Notes under the pieces: generated by a model
Databases searched by the model: none
What the model saw: only the letters and a program-made list of their open reading frames with translations
Told to the model about the DNA's origin: nothing
Translations under genes and position numbers: made by a program
Origin: Blakeslea trispora
Lineage: Eukaryota > Mucoromycota > Mucoromycetes > Mucorales > Choanephoraceae
NCBI GenBank assembly: GCA_025331445.1
Contig: JAIWNE010000254.1
Coordinates: forward strand, 1 to 16,115
Direction of reading: 5' to 3'
Length of the DNA stretch: 16,115 nt
Part shown: in pieces, positions 7,649 through 15,399 of the stretch
Numbering within the stretch: the first letter of the stretch is position 1
Layout of the letters: the number at the start of each line of letters is the position of its first letter

Positions 7649-7812
7649 TTAACCCATGATGATAGTAATTGTTGACAGGCAGAGCAATCTTTTCACAATT
7701 TCTTTCAAAATCTGAACGAAGGTTTGTCCAGTGTAGACCGTCTGCATGAATTGTCTTTTCAATAGCTTGACGCCTACATGTCCAAGTAAATGTGCTCGTT
7801 CAATATTGACTT
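7649..7812 (-). pseudogene. Integrase zinc finger of element B, truncated
   Basis: On the minus strand from about 7797: the HX3H motif, AIEKTIHADGLHW, and the CX2C pair at about 7673-7685 (DCSACQQ), ending a few codons later at the spacer. A base lost after GHVGV breaks the frame, as do others nearby. Only the zinc-binding part is left; no catalytic residue remains. Confidence 0.78.
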
Positions 7813-8104
7813 GCGTTCCTCAAACTGAGGTGTCAAGTGCTCAGCAAATTGCATTGCACGAGAAATGAAGGTGAAGAGGACGACTCTTCGTATCATTGTC
7901 TCGATGGCTTGGTAGGGAAAGGAAGATAGGCATGATTTCCTAAATTCTTGTTACACCAGTTTTTGTTTTGGGCATAGAAAATACGCGGGAATGTTCTGGT
8001 TACTTTTCATTTCTTTTTTATTCTTTTTATTTTCTTTTCTTCCAGAACGAGATACAAGGTGTTGTTCCGTTAGTCGTTTGAGATGAGGCCTTGTATGAGT
8101 TTTC
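7813..8104 (-). pseudogene. Decayed RNase H-integrase linker of element B
   Basis: Counterpart of 7077-7359. Minus-strand frames are short and interrupted. The stretch at 7985-8045 is A-rich in the sense orientation (many AAAGAAATAAAAAG-like words) in both copies. Confidence 0.55.
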
Positions 8105-8510
8105 ACCCCCCTCCAGACTGGAAGAATCAACTTCGTACAGTCGACTAAGTGCATCAGGCAAAAATTCGTAACACCAAATATGTACATGTCAAAATCATAC
8201 GCAAAATACAGTCATAATAATTGAGCATCATAGGGTTTGAACAGCTTGAGTCTGTAAATAACAAGCGCACAATGATCAACATGAGCAGTAATTTGATACC
8301 ATACAACAACTTGTGAAAGCCGTGAAGGTATATAACAAACCAAGCAACTCACGACGTGTATACTATAACGCTGCTCAGTAGGATTCAGCTTACGACTGAC
8401 CATACCAACATAGTAAACCTTATTGTCCTTAATGTAATAGACAACACCACCAATCCCAGTCTTAGATGCGTCAGTGGCAACTGGAGACGATAACGGGATC
8501 ATAAGGCGAT
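8105..8510 (-). pseudogene. RNase H domain of element B, frameshifted
   Basis: SPVATDASKTGIGGVVYYIK begins near 8485, with the first catalytic Asp codon at 8470-8472. Here the Gly-Gly lost in A is intact. MVSRKLNPTEQRYSI follows; then a lost base changes the frame before the RREL helix. ITAHVDH appears in frame again near 8290, and the domain end (SRLYEV equivalent) is out of frame near 8130. The breaks are at different places from those in A. Confidence 0.85.
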
Positions 8511-9567
8511 AAGATAAACTGCAGAAGCCAAAGCCTTTTTAAGCTGACGGAAAGCAGCCGTATGACGAGCAGTCCAGAGACCGACAAGAGACTTCTTAGA
8601 ACGCAAATCATCTAAGGGAGCAGCCAAAGTAGCTAATGAGGAATCGAACACGAAAGTAGTTGAGGAAACCCAAGTAAGATGCCAACTGTTTACCAGTAGT
8701 AGGAGCATCTTCCCACTGTTCAGTAGCAGCAATCTTACGATAGTCAGGCAACAACTGACCGTTACGAATCGTCCATCCAAGGAGGTGAACCGAGTTCATA
8801 GCAACTACCAACTTATCAGAATTGATTTGCAAGTTGACAGAAGTTAAGCGGTGCAACACCAAACGAAGACACTCGAAATGATGCTCCAAAGTACCACTTG
8901 TAGCAACCGTGATATCATCGACGTAAATGGATACAAAAGGCAAATCATGGAAATAGTTCTGCAAAACGTTTTGGACAAAACCACTCATAAATGTAATACA
9001 AAACACATCTTACGGAATGATATGAAGGTTAGTAAAGGACACATAAAACTAAGTTTATGCTTATGGTAGGATTCAGGGAAATGAGGTAAAACAAGAGCGG
9101 ATATCAATCGTAGAGATGATAGTGGCTCCACCCATTCGTTGATGAATGTTCTGAAAATGAGGGGCAACTGGAAGACATCGTTAACTAATCAAAAATTATT
9201 GACTTCACGCGACATCAGCAACAATACGAGGCTTTTCCATAGATAAACACCATCGCCATCTTTCTTAGCCACACACAAAATTGGAACATTAAATCCTGTA
9301 TGACTATATGAGCGCTCGATGCACCCTCATTTTCCCAAGTCTGGAATTGTCCAAGACAGCATCTTTGTAGCGTAAGGAACAGGATAGGGCTTGCGGAAAG
9401 CTCTTTTCCAGGAATTGTCTCAAGGTCCACAATTGCGTTAGGCAATGTACAATAGTGTTCTTAAGGTCAATAGCAGCATTGGCGTCTAAAAAGGGTTGAA
9501 GTGTGTGCATCAAAACTTCACGCTCCTGAGCTGATCCAACAGGACTAGCATTGACTTCGTTTTTCAC
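8511..9567 (-). pseudogene. Reverse transcriptase of element B, several frameshifts
   Basis: Fragments in element order: KNEVNASPVGSAQEREVLMH from 9567, MPNAIVDLETIPGK from 9445, QTWENEG near 9340, then a long clean stretch 9006-8640 with FVSIYVDDITVATSG (catalytic Asp codons at 8917-8919 and 8914-8916), LGWTIRNGQLLPD and LASYLGFLNYF, and finally LAAPLDDLRSKKSLVGLWTA in another frame. Single bases are missing near 9593, 9455, 9405, 9365 and 9330, among others. It has the 16 nt that A lost near 5829. In the clean stretch it differs from A at only a few bases. Confidence 0.87.
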
Positions 9568-9771
9568 TTGATCAGGATCAATAGGACAAGGTAATCAGGT
9601 CCTGTAGTAGAATTCCAAGAAGTGACTAAGCCGTGAATAGACATACCCAAAAGAGGCATCAAATCCAAACCAATAACTACTGGTACATTGTCTTGTATCG
9701 AAGATACGTTAAAGACTTCAAAAGTATGTTTTATAATTTTTTATTGTAAAGAACTTCTAAACTAACTTGTC
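9568..9771 (-). pseudogene. C-terminal part of protease of element B, out of frame
   Basis: Continuation of the protease after the frame loss near 9812. In A the same segment reads QVSLEVLYNKK to VVIGLDLMPLLG to SWNSTTG. Here further small losses (for example near 9593) break it again. Confidence 0.7.
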
Positions 9772-11715
9772 CTAATCTAGGCATGCTAGATGTAGCATGG
9801 CCCAGTAGTAGTGACCCTGAGAAGGCTTCACTACCGAACCAAAAAGAGAAACCAACTCAGGGTGAACCATGCTACACGTAGCACCGCTGTCGACCATGGC
9901 AAAGCATGCGTGGCTTTCTATTATGATAGGAACAAGAAGAGCGTTAGATCTATGCTCTGGTAATTTAGAGTATTTGTGATTGTACTTACAGTCATGGGCG
10001 ACAGCCAGTGCTTGCTCGTCGACGTCCATATCCGTGGGGACGGCGGGAGGAGCAGAAGCAGCAGAAGAAGCAGCGAACGTAGCCCAAGAGCTAGCAGCAG
10101 TGCCAGTCAAACCAGGAACAGACGAACCAACCACAAAGTCACCACGAGAGTATACAGCCAAGTCAGTGGTGTCAATCACCGACTCGGCTGCACTACCAGC
10201 AGCAACAGCGCCAGGAGCCAAAGTCCCAACGGCAGAAGAAGAAGTACCAGCGCCAGAGCCAGCAGCAGAAGAACGAGTACCAGCGGAAAAGCCAGCAGCA
10301 GAAGAAGAAGTACCAGCAGCAAGGCCAGCAGCAGAAGAGGAGGCAGACTCCTTGATTCGCATGGCTGCGAATCTGGCCGTGTTGGTGGGGACGGCCATGT
10401 TGCACACATGGGCTTTTGACCACCCAGGTGCGCCACACTTGTAGCAAGAGCCACGAGGAAAGCCACCACCACGACGCACAGAAGAAGAAGAAGAAACAGC
10501 ACCCGAAGAAGAGCCAGCAGCATGGCGAGCAGCAACAACAGGAGAAGAAGAGGAGGCCAAAGCAGCAGACAACACTTGGCATTCTTCTGTCGAATGCTTG
10601 CCATGCTTGCGCAGCTGACAGAACTTCCTGCCAGCAGCGGACGAAGAAGAACGTTTGGCCACACGACCAGCATGACGGGCGCGGTCAGCACCAGCAGACG
10701 AGGGAGAAGAAGAAACAGACACAGAGCCAGAAGCCAAAGAGGAGCCAGCAGCAGCAGAAGAGAAAGACAAGCCCAAGTCACGTTCCAGGTTGACCGCAAG
10801 GTCCAACAAGGAGTCGATGTCATTCTTGCGCTCAGCAGGAAGCACAGCACGAGCAACAGCGAAACGTTCCTTAAATGCCCCAGGGAGAGCCTTCCAAAAA
10901 GTATCAATCAGGATTGACGAGGGAACAGTCTGGTCACCTGCACGGCGACGCAAGTCCCGGAAACGATCCACAAACAGGTAAACCGTTTCGCCCTTTTCCA
11001 GGACCACGTTTGCTAAACGCAAAGCACAGTCAGCTTGTTCTTGTACCGAAGAACGACCAAAACGAGCGTTGATGGCGGCCTTGAAATCATGGTAGGAAGG
11101 AGAGCCAGGAGAGAAGCCAAGGAGAAATTGGTCGTACCACTTTCTGACCTTTTCCCCCAATTGCTGAGGTACGAGGCGCAGAAAGTGGGTGTCCATGTCC
11201 AAGCCATGAGCGAACATGACGTCTTGAAAGGAGACGAGGCAGGCTGTTACATCTGAAAAGATGTGTGCAGCGGGGTTGTGCACCATACCAACCCACTGGA
11301 AGCAAGGCAAGTTGGCAGGGCAGACAGCAGCAGGAGCGGCGACCGACACAGAAGCAGCAGAAAGACCAGAAGAAGTACCCCGAACCTGGACGAGAGTTCG
11401 TTGGAGCAAGTCCAAAGTCTGAGAACCAGCTTCCACCTGCTGGCGCAAAGCAGCGACATCAGTGCCGGGCAGAGGATGCGTAATCTGAGCTGTCAAGGTC
11501 ACAAGGTGAACCGTCAGATTGTTGACATCCTGCTGCAACATAGCAACATGAGAGGTCACCGAAGAAGCAGAGACACCAACAGGGACGGAGCCAACACCAG
11601 GGGAGAAGACAGGAGCCGAGTTGAGTAAAGCGTCAACAGAGGGGTCAACAACCATTTCACCGTTAGCCAAAGAGGCAGAAGGAGAAGACAAAGGAGAATC
11701 GGCGAAAGCAGACAT
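9772..11715 (-). CDS. gag: Gag-protease fusion ORF of element B
   Basis: 647 residues from ATG at 11715 (MSAFADSPLSS). Gag runs without a stop into the protease active site MVDSGATCSM (catalytic Asp codon 9889-9891), showing that Gag and protease share one frame in this family. The capsid-like region begins at FQWVGM (about residue 139). The first knuckle reads CQLRKHGKH: the second ligand His of A is Arg here (codon 10609-10611), so that finger is probably dead; the second knuckle CYKCGAPGWSKAHVC is intact. A five-residue insertion (MAVPT) absent from A follows it. The DCKYNHKYSKLPEHRSN block lies before the protease. A 1-nt loss near 9812 shifts the frame and the ORF stops at 9772. The first 45 codons of the open frame upstream of the ATG are LTR and leader, not protein. 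Confidence 0.9.
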   Translation of the reverse strand: MSAFADSPLSSPSASLANGEMVVDPSVDALLNSAPVFSPGVGSVPVGVSASSVTSHVAMLQQDVNNLTVHLVTLTAQITHPLPGTDVAALRQQVEAGSQTLDLLQRTLVQVRGTSSGLSAASVSVAAPAAVCPANLPCFQWVGMVHNPAAHIFSDVTACLVSFQDVMFAHGLDMDTHFLRLVPQQLGEKVRKWYDQFLLGFSPGSPSYHDFKAAINARFGRSSVQEQADCALRLANVVLEKGETVYLFVDRFRDLRRRAGDQTVPSSILIDTFWKALPGAFKERFAVARAVLPAERKNDIDSLLDLAVNLERDLGLSFSSAAAGSSLASGSVSVSSSPSSAGADRARHAGRVAKRSSSSAAGRKFCQLRKHGKHSTEECQVLSAALASSSSPVVAARHAAGSSSGAVSSSSSVRRGGGFPRGSCYKCGAPGWSKAHVCNMAVPTNTARFAAMRIKESASSSAAGLAAGTSSSAAGFSAGTRSSAAGSGAGTSSSAVGTLAPGAVAAGSAAESVIDTTDLAVYSRGDFVVGSSVPGLTGTAASSWATFAASSAASAPPAVPTDMDVDEQALAVAHDCKYNHKYSKLPEHRSNALLVPIIIESHACFAMVDSGATCSMVHPELVSLFGSVVKPSQGHYYWAMLHLACLD

Positions 11716-11810
11716 GGTAATCGACAAAAAAGAAAGAGAAAGAGAAGAGAGAAGAAAGAAGAGAAGAGAGAGAGAGAGGTAAGTACGAGTGGTAATTAAT
11801 CGAAAAAAAA

Positions 11811-12238
11811 TGTTATATTCGTAGAATATAACAGGCACAAAACATAACAAAAAGGTGAAGACAAATAAAGTCGATTAGAACCAGAACGGCCAAAAAAGAT
11901 AGATATGAATCTGATCCGCGTTTATTTCAAATATGTGCCTAGTATTTATACTTTTTACAATGACTGAGTAACAATCCTTAATTTAACTGAGTGACATGGA
12001 TAATAGCTTATTTTTGGTGTAATGGATAAAGAGTGAGTACCTCTTGTGTATAAACCATAATTCACTATTTGTGCTTCAATCCAAGTGTACTTGATACAAA
12101 TGAAGTGTGATCCGATCTTTTATTTTAGACTGAGTTTAGATGTCAATTAAGCTATAGCCAGTTATAACTGTAGAGCCGTGAGCACGTTTAGGTCTGTATC
12201 ATAACTCAGATAGGGTAGAATGTAGGCTGTATACAACA
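11811..12238 (-). repeat. 5' LTR of element B
   Basis: 428 bp, reverse complement of the LTR at 2934-3360. About 21 substitutions and one or two single-base indels separate the two; ten of the substitutions lie within 42 bases next to the 3' hairpin. It starts TGTTGTATAC at 12238 and ends GAATATAACA at 11811, followed by T8 in the sense direction (11810-11803). Confidence 0.75.
11943..11950 (-). promoter_or_regulatory. TATA box of the element B LTR promoter
   Basis: TATAAATA on the minus strand, at the same LTR position as in A. It points towards the palindrome centre, so the two LTR promoters face each other. Confidence 0.6.
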
Positions 12239-13294
12239 AAAGGGTCTTTGGGCATATGATAAAAGCAGGAAACAATGTATTATCAGAAAAACAGATATTC
12301 AAGACATACAAGCAACAAGAGGTTAGACTTGATTAGAGCTAACAATATGCAGTAGGTAACCATAGGGGTGCATTATAGGATGAGCTGTTGAACAAAGGAC
12401 TTTGTTTAGACTATACTGTCAGTAGATTAGAAAATAATTCATTAGAAATAGGTATGTGTACAAACAAGAGAATGAAAACAAAAGTATAAAGCAACAAGCG
12501 TTCAAGTGTTGGGCAGGCAGTATAAATAGCCATGACTTAAATGAATGGTCAATTGGCACAATGGATAGCTTGGCAATTGAGTGTTTCGTATAGCAGTTGG
12601 CAATATTGATCAGGGTACCGAGAATAGTGGAATAAAATGGTAGGAAAAGAGGATCAAAGCAGGTTCATTGGAAGCATATTGGATGAAAAAAGTCGATCAT
12701 TTGTGATGGATCGTTTGAGATGTTGAGAAAATAATAACAAACAGTCTCTGAAATGGTCTAGATAAAGCAAGTGCTGAAGCAAGTGCAAGACATAGTGTTC
12801 TGAAGAAAGAAAAAGAATGATTACTGATGAGAAAAGACAGAAGTTATTACTATAAAGACTACTTGCTAGATAATAAAGCCTACCTTTTTGTTGTTTTTTT
12901 TTTGAAAAGAAGAAAGAAAAGAAAATGGGAAATAGAAAAAAAGGTCTGTATATAATACACAATACATGGTGATGGGAATAAAAAAAAGCAATCAACCAAC
13001 AAACCCATGTTAAACTATGATTGAAAAGGAAAATGTCTTGAATTTGCATGAAAATGATGGCAAGGCCTTCATACTGTATTATCTAACAGTAGTTGGAATT
13101 GAATAGGAGAAAGAGAAATGATCATATTCAGATTTAAGCACAGAATAAAGCAGACAATACACTTGAAATACTTAAGTCCTAGAGTACTAATTCAAGCAAC
13201 GAAAACTGATCAAGAAAACCAAGAAAAAAGTATCCAAGAGGGCCATCTAAAAAAGGATGAATATGCTAGAGACAATTGTGTTGACTAAAATATC
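12239..13294. other. AT-rich non-coding stretch between B and C
   Basis: About 1 kb, rich in A on the + strand, with many stops. The longest frame (12654-13049, minus) encodes a Phe/Leu/Ser-rich, lysine-tract product that looks like translated low-complexity DNA. A T10 run at 12894-12903 is followed by purine-rich sequence. No LTR, TIR or known protein remnant is seen. Confidence 0.55.
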
Positions 13295-13551
13295 TGTTGA
13301 GGACACTCACATAATAAAGCAAAATCATACTTGAAGTAGTGAAGACAAGGATCTCATTATAGACCTGCTCGCACTGAAAGATAGAAATAGCTAAATAAAT
13401 GGAGATTCCAATTATTGTCACTCTCACACAATAACTATATCAAAACCATGCTCATAGCACTTAAATCGTATTGCTCTTATATTACAATTATTTTATTTCT
13501 TATTTAAGCTTAGTCGGGATCATAAATCGTCAGGTACAGAGAAGTCCTGTC

Positions 13552-13567
13552 AAAAGAAATTTCTTTT
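13552..13567. repeat. 16-bp perfect palindrome
   Basis: AAAAGAAATTTCTTTT, self-complementary, about 50 bases upstream of the TATA box of element C. The position would suit a binding site for a dimeric transcription factor, but it is made of A/T runs and could be chance. Confidence 0.4.
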
Positions 13568-13617
13568 CGATTAAATTACCAGTCCTTCAGCAAGATTAAC
13601 TGTCCGCTTCATTTAAG

Positions 13618-13625
13618 TATAAATA
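13618..13625 (+). promoter_or_regulatory. TATA box of the element C promoter
   Basis: TATAAATA followed by GG, about 146 bases before the Gag ATG and 129 before the inferred LTR end. It is the same octamer as in A and B. Confidence 0.55.
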
Positions 13626-13770
13626 GGCATCAAGTTCATTAGATTATTAGTCCCTTCTTCTATTTTTCATAAATAAAAGTCTATACAAATTCTCACAGAA
13701 TTTATCCCTTATTCTTATCGATAATACATTCATATAACAACTACCTTTCCAACATTTTTTTCTGTGAATT

Positions 13771-15390
13771 ATGTCTGACATTAACAACACCACTACCCCT
13801 GCCAACAATGAAGCTACTGCTTCTTCTACCCCTCTTTCCTCTCTTGATTCGGACGCCATTTTGAGCAGTCCTATTCCTTTGCTTGACGATTTAGAATCAG
13901 TCATGTCTATGGACACTGCCTTCCTTCCTCTTGATGAGAGAAGTACAGAGCAGATTATCACTGACGACCTCTTGCTCTTACGCGGAGAGTTGAAAGTTCA
14001 TGTTGAGGCTTTTAGTCGCGCTCGAGCTATCGGAGACGATACTCAAGTTGATGCTGCACTCCAGAACATTGAAAAAACCAAGCGCAGAATTGCAGCTATG
14101 GAAGGAAGTGCCAAGTTTCTTGAAGAGCGATCGATCGCTACGCCTAGTGTTGGAGCTAGCAGTTCAACCCCTTCAGTTTCTGTCAACTCTTCTTCTTCGT
14201 CCTTGGGCTTGTCTTTGACCCATAGAGACTTACCAAAGTTCCAACTGGCCTCCAGTTTGGTCAGACCTTTCCCCCATGATGAGGTATATGAGTCTGTGGA
14301 TCACTTTTTGACTCGTTTTGAGTACAATATTAAAGGATCATCCCACCGCGATATTGAGCAGGTGTGGCAAAAATTCCTCCCTCTTTGTTTGCCATATGGC
14401 GATACTGCTTGGGTTGAGAATGAGCTGTTGAAGTGTGACAATTGGGCTCAAGCTAAAGAAGCTTTTAGAGAGCACCATGGGTCTCAGCACTCTATCAGAC
14501 AGTATACTGATCAAGTTTTCACCATGCAGATGACCAGTAAGGAATCAATCGCTGACTATTCTAAAAAGTTCTTAAAGGCTGTATATAATGCTGGACTTCC
14601 TTTGAATGATCCTCGCATTGCAGACCGATTTCTAACCTCATTGATAGGACCTGTTCAAACCTTGATCAGAGTCACTACTGCTAGAGTTGGTAAGGATAAA
14701 AAGAAAGATAAAAATTGGACCGTGGAGTATCTCACACAGGTTGGTCGTGAAATTTTAGGTGATGATACATCCATGTATCAAGATGTTGCTGCAGTGATGC
14801 CCCAAATGGCTCACATGCAGAGACAATCTCACGCCTCTTCGAGCAGACACGCACCTGAGCCAAGACATGGCAATGACCGCCGCCGTTTCCGCCCCTACAA
14901 CAACAACAACCGCAGGAACCAGAGTGAGAAGAAGTACCATTGTGTACACCATGGTACCAACGGTACACATGGTACTGCCGATTGCTTTTCCATTAAGAAA
15001 AGAGCAGATGATGAAAAGAAGCCTAAGAAATGTTACCGCTGCCAAGAGCCTTGGAACAAGGACCACAAGTGCCGCAAAGGCAAGGAGCGTCAGGTCTTCG
15101 CTGTTAACAGCAGAAGAACCGACGATGGTGATGATGATGACGTCGTTCGCGACAAAGATGCGTTGAGTAAGGTCTCCAGTCAAGTTGACACTGCCATGGA
15201 GGACCTAAGCTATGACTGTAAGTACCAGACAAAAAAGAGAATAATTGAGAGCGAAGCTAAAGCAAGTGCATTTAACTTACTGACTCCTATTATTGTAGAG
15301 AATGCCAAGATGATGGGCATGGTGGACACCGGCAGTGACACCAGCTTTATTAGTAAAGCATCTTTACTTCAGAAATTAAAAAATAAATAA
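13771..15390 (+). CDS. gag: Gag-protease ORF of Ty3/gypsy element C
   Basis: 539 residues from ATG at 13771, only 16 bases after the inferred LTR end. The capsid-like region runs from about residue 157 (FQLASSLVRPFP) to 330, including FLTRFEYNI and YSKKFLKAVYNAGLP. Two Cys/His knuckles follow: C391-H394-H400-C405 and C421-C424-H432-C434 (CYRCQEPWNKDHKC, CX2CX7HXC). Then come a basic patch, an acidic patch (DDGDDDD) and DCKYQTKKRIIE before the protease loop MVDTGSDTSF, with catalytic Asp519 (15325-15327). The ORF stops at 15388 inside an AAAT tract, and the rest of protease continues in the next frame. Its sequence is far from A/B, but the domain order and the DCKY block are shared, so C is a separate family of the same lineage. 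Gag is undamaged, which suggests a younger insertion than A and B. Confidence 0.92.
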   Translation: MSDINNTTTPANNEATASSTPLSSLDSDAILSSPIPLLDDLESVMSMDTAFLPLDERSTEQIITDDLLLLRGELKVHVEAFSRARAIGDDTQVDAALQNIEKTKRRIAAMEGSAKFLEERSIATPSVGASSSTPSVSVNSSSSSLGLSLTHRDLPKFQLASSLVRPFPHDEVYESVDHFLTRFEYNIKGSSHRDIEQVWQKFLPLCLPYGDTAWVENELLKCDNWAQAKEAFREHHGSQHSIRQYTDQVFTMQMTSKESIADYSKKFLKAVYNAGLPLNDPRIADRFLTSLIGPVQTLIRVTTARVGKDKKKDKNWTVEYLTQVGREILGDDTSMYQDVAAVMPQMAHMQRQSHASSSRHAPEPRHGNDRRRFRPYNNNNRRNQSEKKYHCVHHGTNGTHGTADCFSIKKRADDEKKPKKCYRCQEPWNKDHKCRKGKERQVFAVNSRRTDDGDDDDVVRDKDALSKVSSQVDTAMEDLSYDCKYQTKKRIIESEAKASAFNLLTPIIVENAKMMGMVDTGSDTSFISKASLLQKLKNK

Positions 15391-15399
15391 AATAAATAA
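15379..15399 (+). repeat. AAAT microsatellite at a frame break
   Basis: AAAAAT followed by AAAT, AAAAT and AAAT units inside the protease coding region. The Gag-protease frame hits TAA here and the downstream frame is open only from 15380. A change in unit number is the simplest cause of the frameshift. Confidence 0.75.

Larger units (their letters stand above)
2934..12238. mobile_element. Large imperfect palindrome of two inverted Ty3/gypsy copies
   Basis: The left arm (2934-7527, +) and right arm (7649-12238, -) are the same retrotransposon in opposite orientation, tail to tail, with a 121-bp unique spacer. The outer edges are TGTTGTATACAG at 2934 and its reverse complement ending at 12238, so both arms start exactly at the LTR end. 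Both lack the 3' part of integrase and the 3' LTR. Flanking bases (left ...TTTTA, right AAAGG...) do not form a target duplication, so the pair was probably not inserted as a unit. Hand comparison gives about 5 percent substitutions in the LTR and early gag and about 2 percent in a sampled RT stretch, plus many private small deletions in pol. Confidence 0.9.
7649..12238 (-). mobile_element. Ty3/gypsy element B (right arm), 3'-truncated
   Basis: Same family and order as A on the minus strand: LTR 12238-11811, Gag-protease 11715-9772, then broken protease, RT, RNase H and the integrase zinc finger, ending at 7649. Gag through the protease active site is one open frame, but the following pol has at least eight small frame breaks, almost all single-base losses relative to A. 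It has no 3' LTR and no integrase core. Confidence 0.92.
13295..13754 (+). repeat. Probable 5' LTR of element C
   Basis: The end is placed at ...TTCCAACA (13754) because it is followed by T7, as A's LTR is followed by T8, and because the distance from TATAAATA to this end (129 bases) matches A (132). The start is a guess: TGTTGAGG at 13295 gives TGTT...AACA termini and 460 bp; TGTTGACT at 13279 is an alternative. The 3' LTR is outside the window. Confidence 0.4.

Noticed and set aside
3302..7680. Repeat-induced point mutation as the cause of decay
   Set aside because: Stops such as that at 6142 would fit C-to-T change, but most breaks are small deletions and gag has kept many C-rich codons.
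9976..10444. Long ORFs antisense to Gag of B (and the matching ones at 4261-5180 against A)
   Set aside because: Ser/Arg- and Ala/Glu-rich shadows of the GC-rich, Ser/Ala-coding gag on the other strand.
2929..12243. Target-site duplication around the whole palindrome
   Set aside because: The five bases on the left (TTTTA) and right (AAAGG) do not match directly or as complements.
12550..12625. TGGCACAATGGATAGC, similar to a tRNA A-box and D-arm; a related word occurs on the LTR minus strand near 3130-3175
   Set aside because: No anticodon stem or B-box can be fitted downstream. At most a very degraded tRNA-derived repeat.
12654..13049. 131-codon minus-strand ORF
   Set aside because: Low-complexity Phe/Leu/Ser/Lys product from A/T-rich DNA, no start context, no motif.
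13647..13961. Minus-strand ORF over the element C leader and start of Gag
   Set aside because: Antisense shadow across promoter and coding sequence; no motif.
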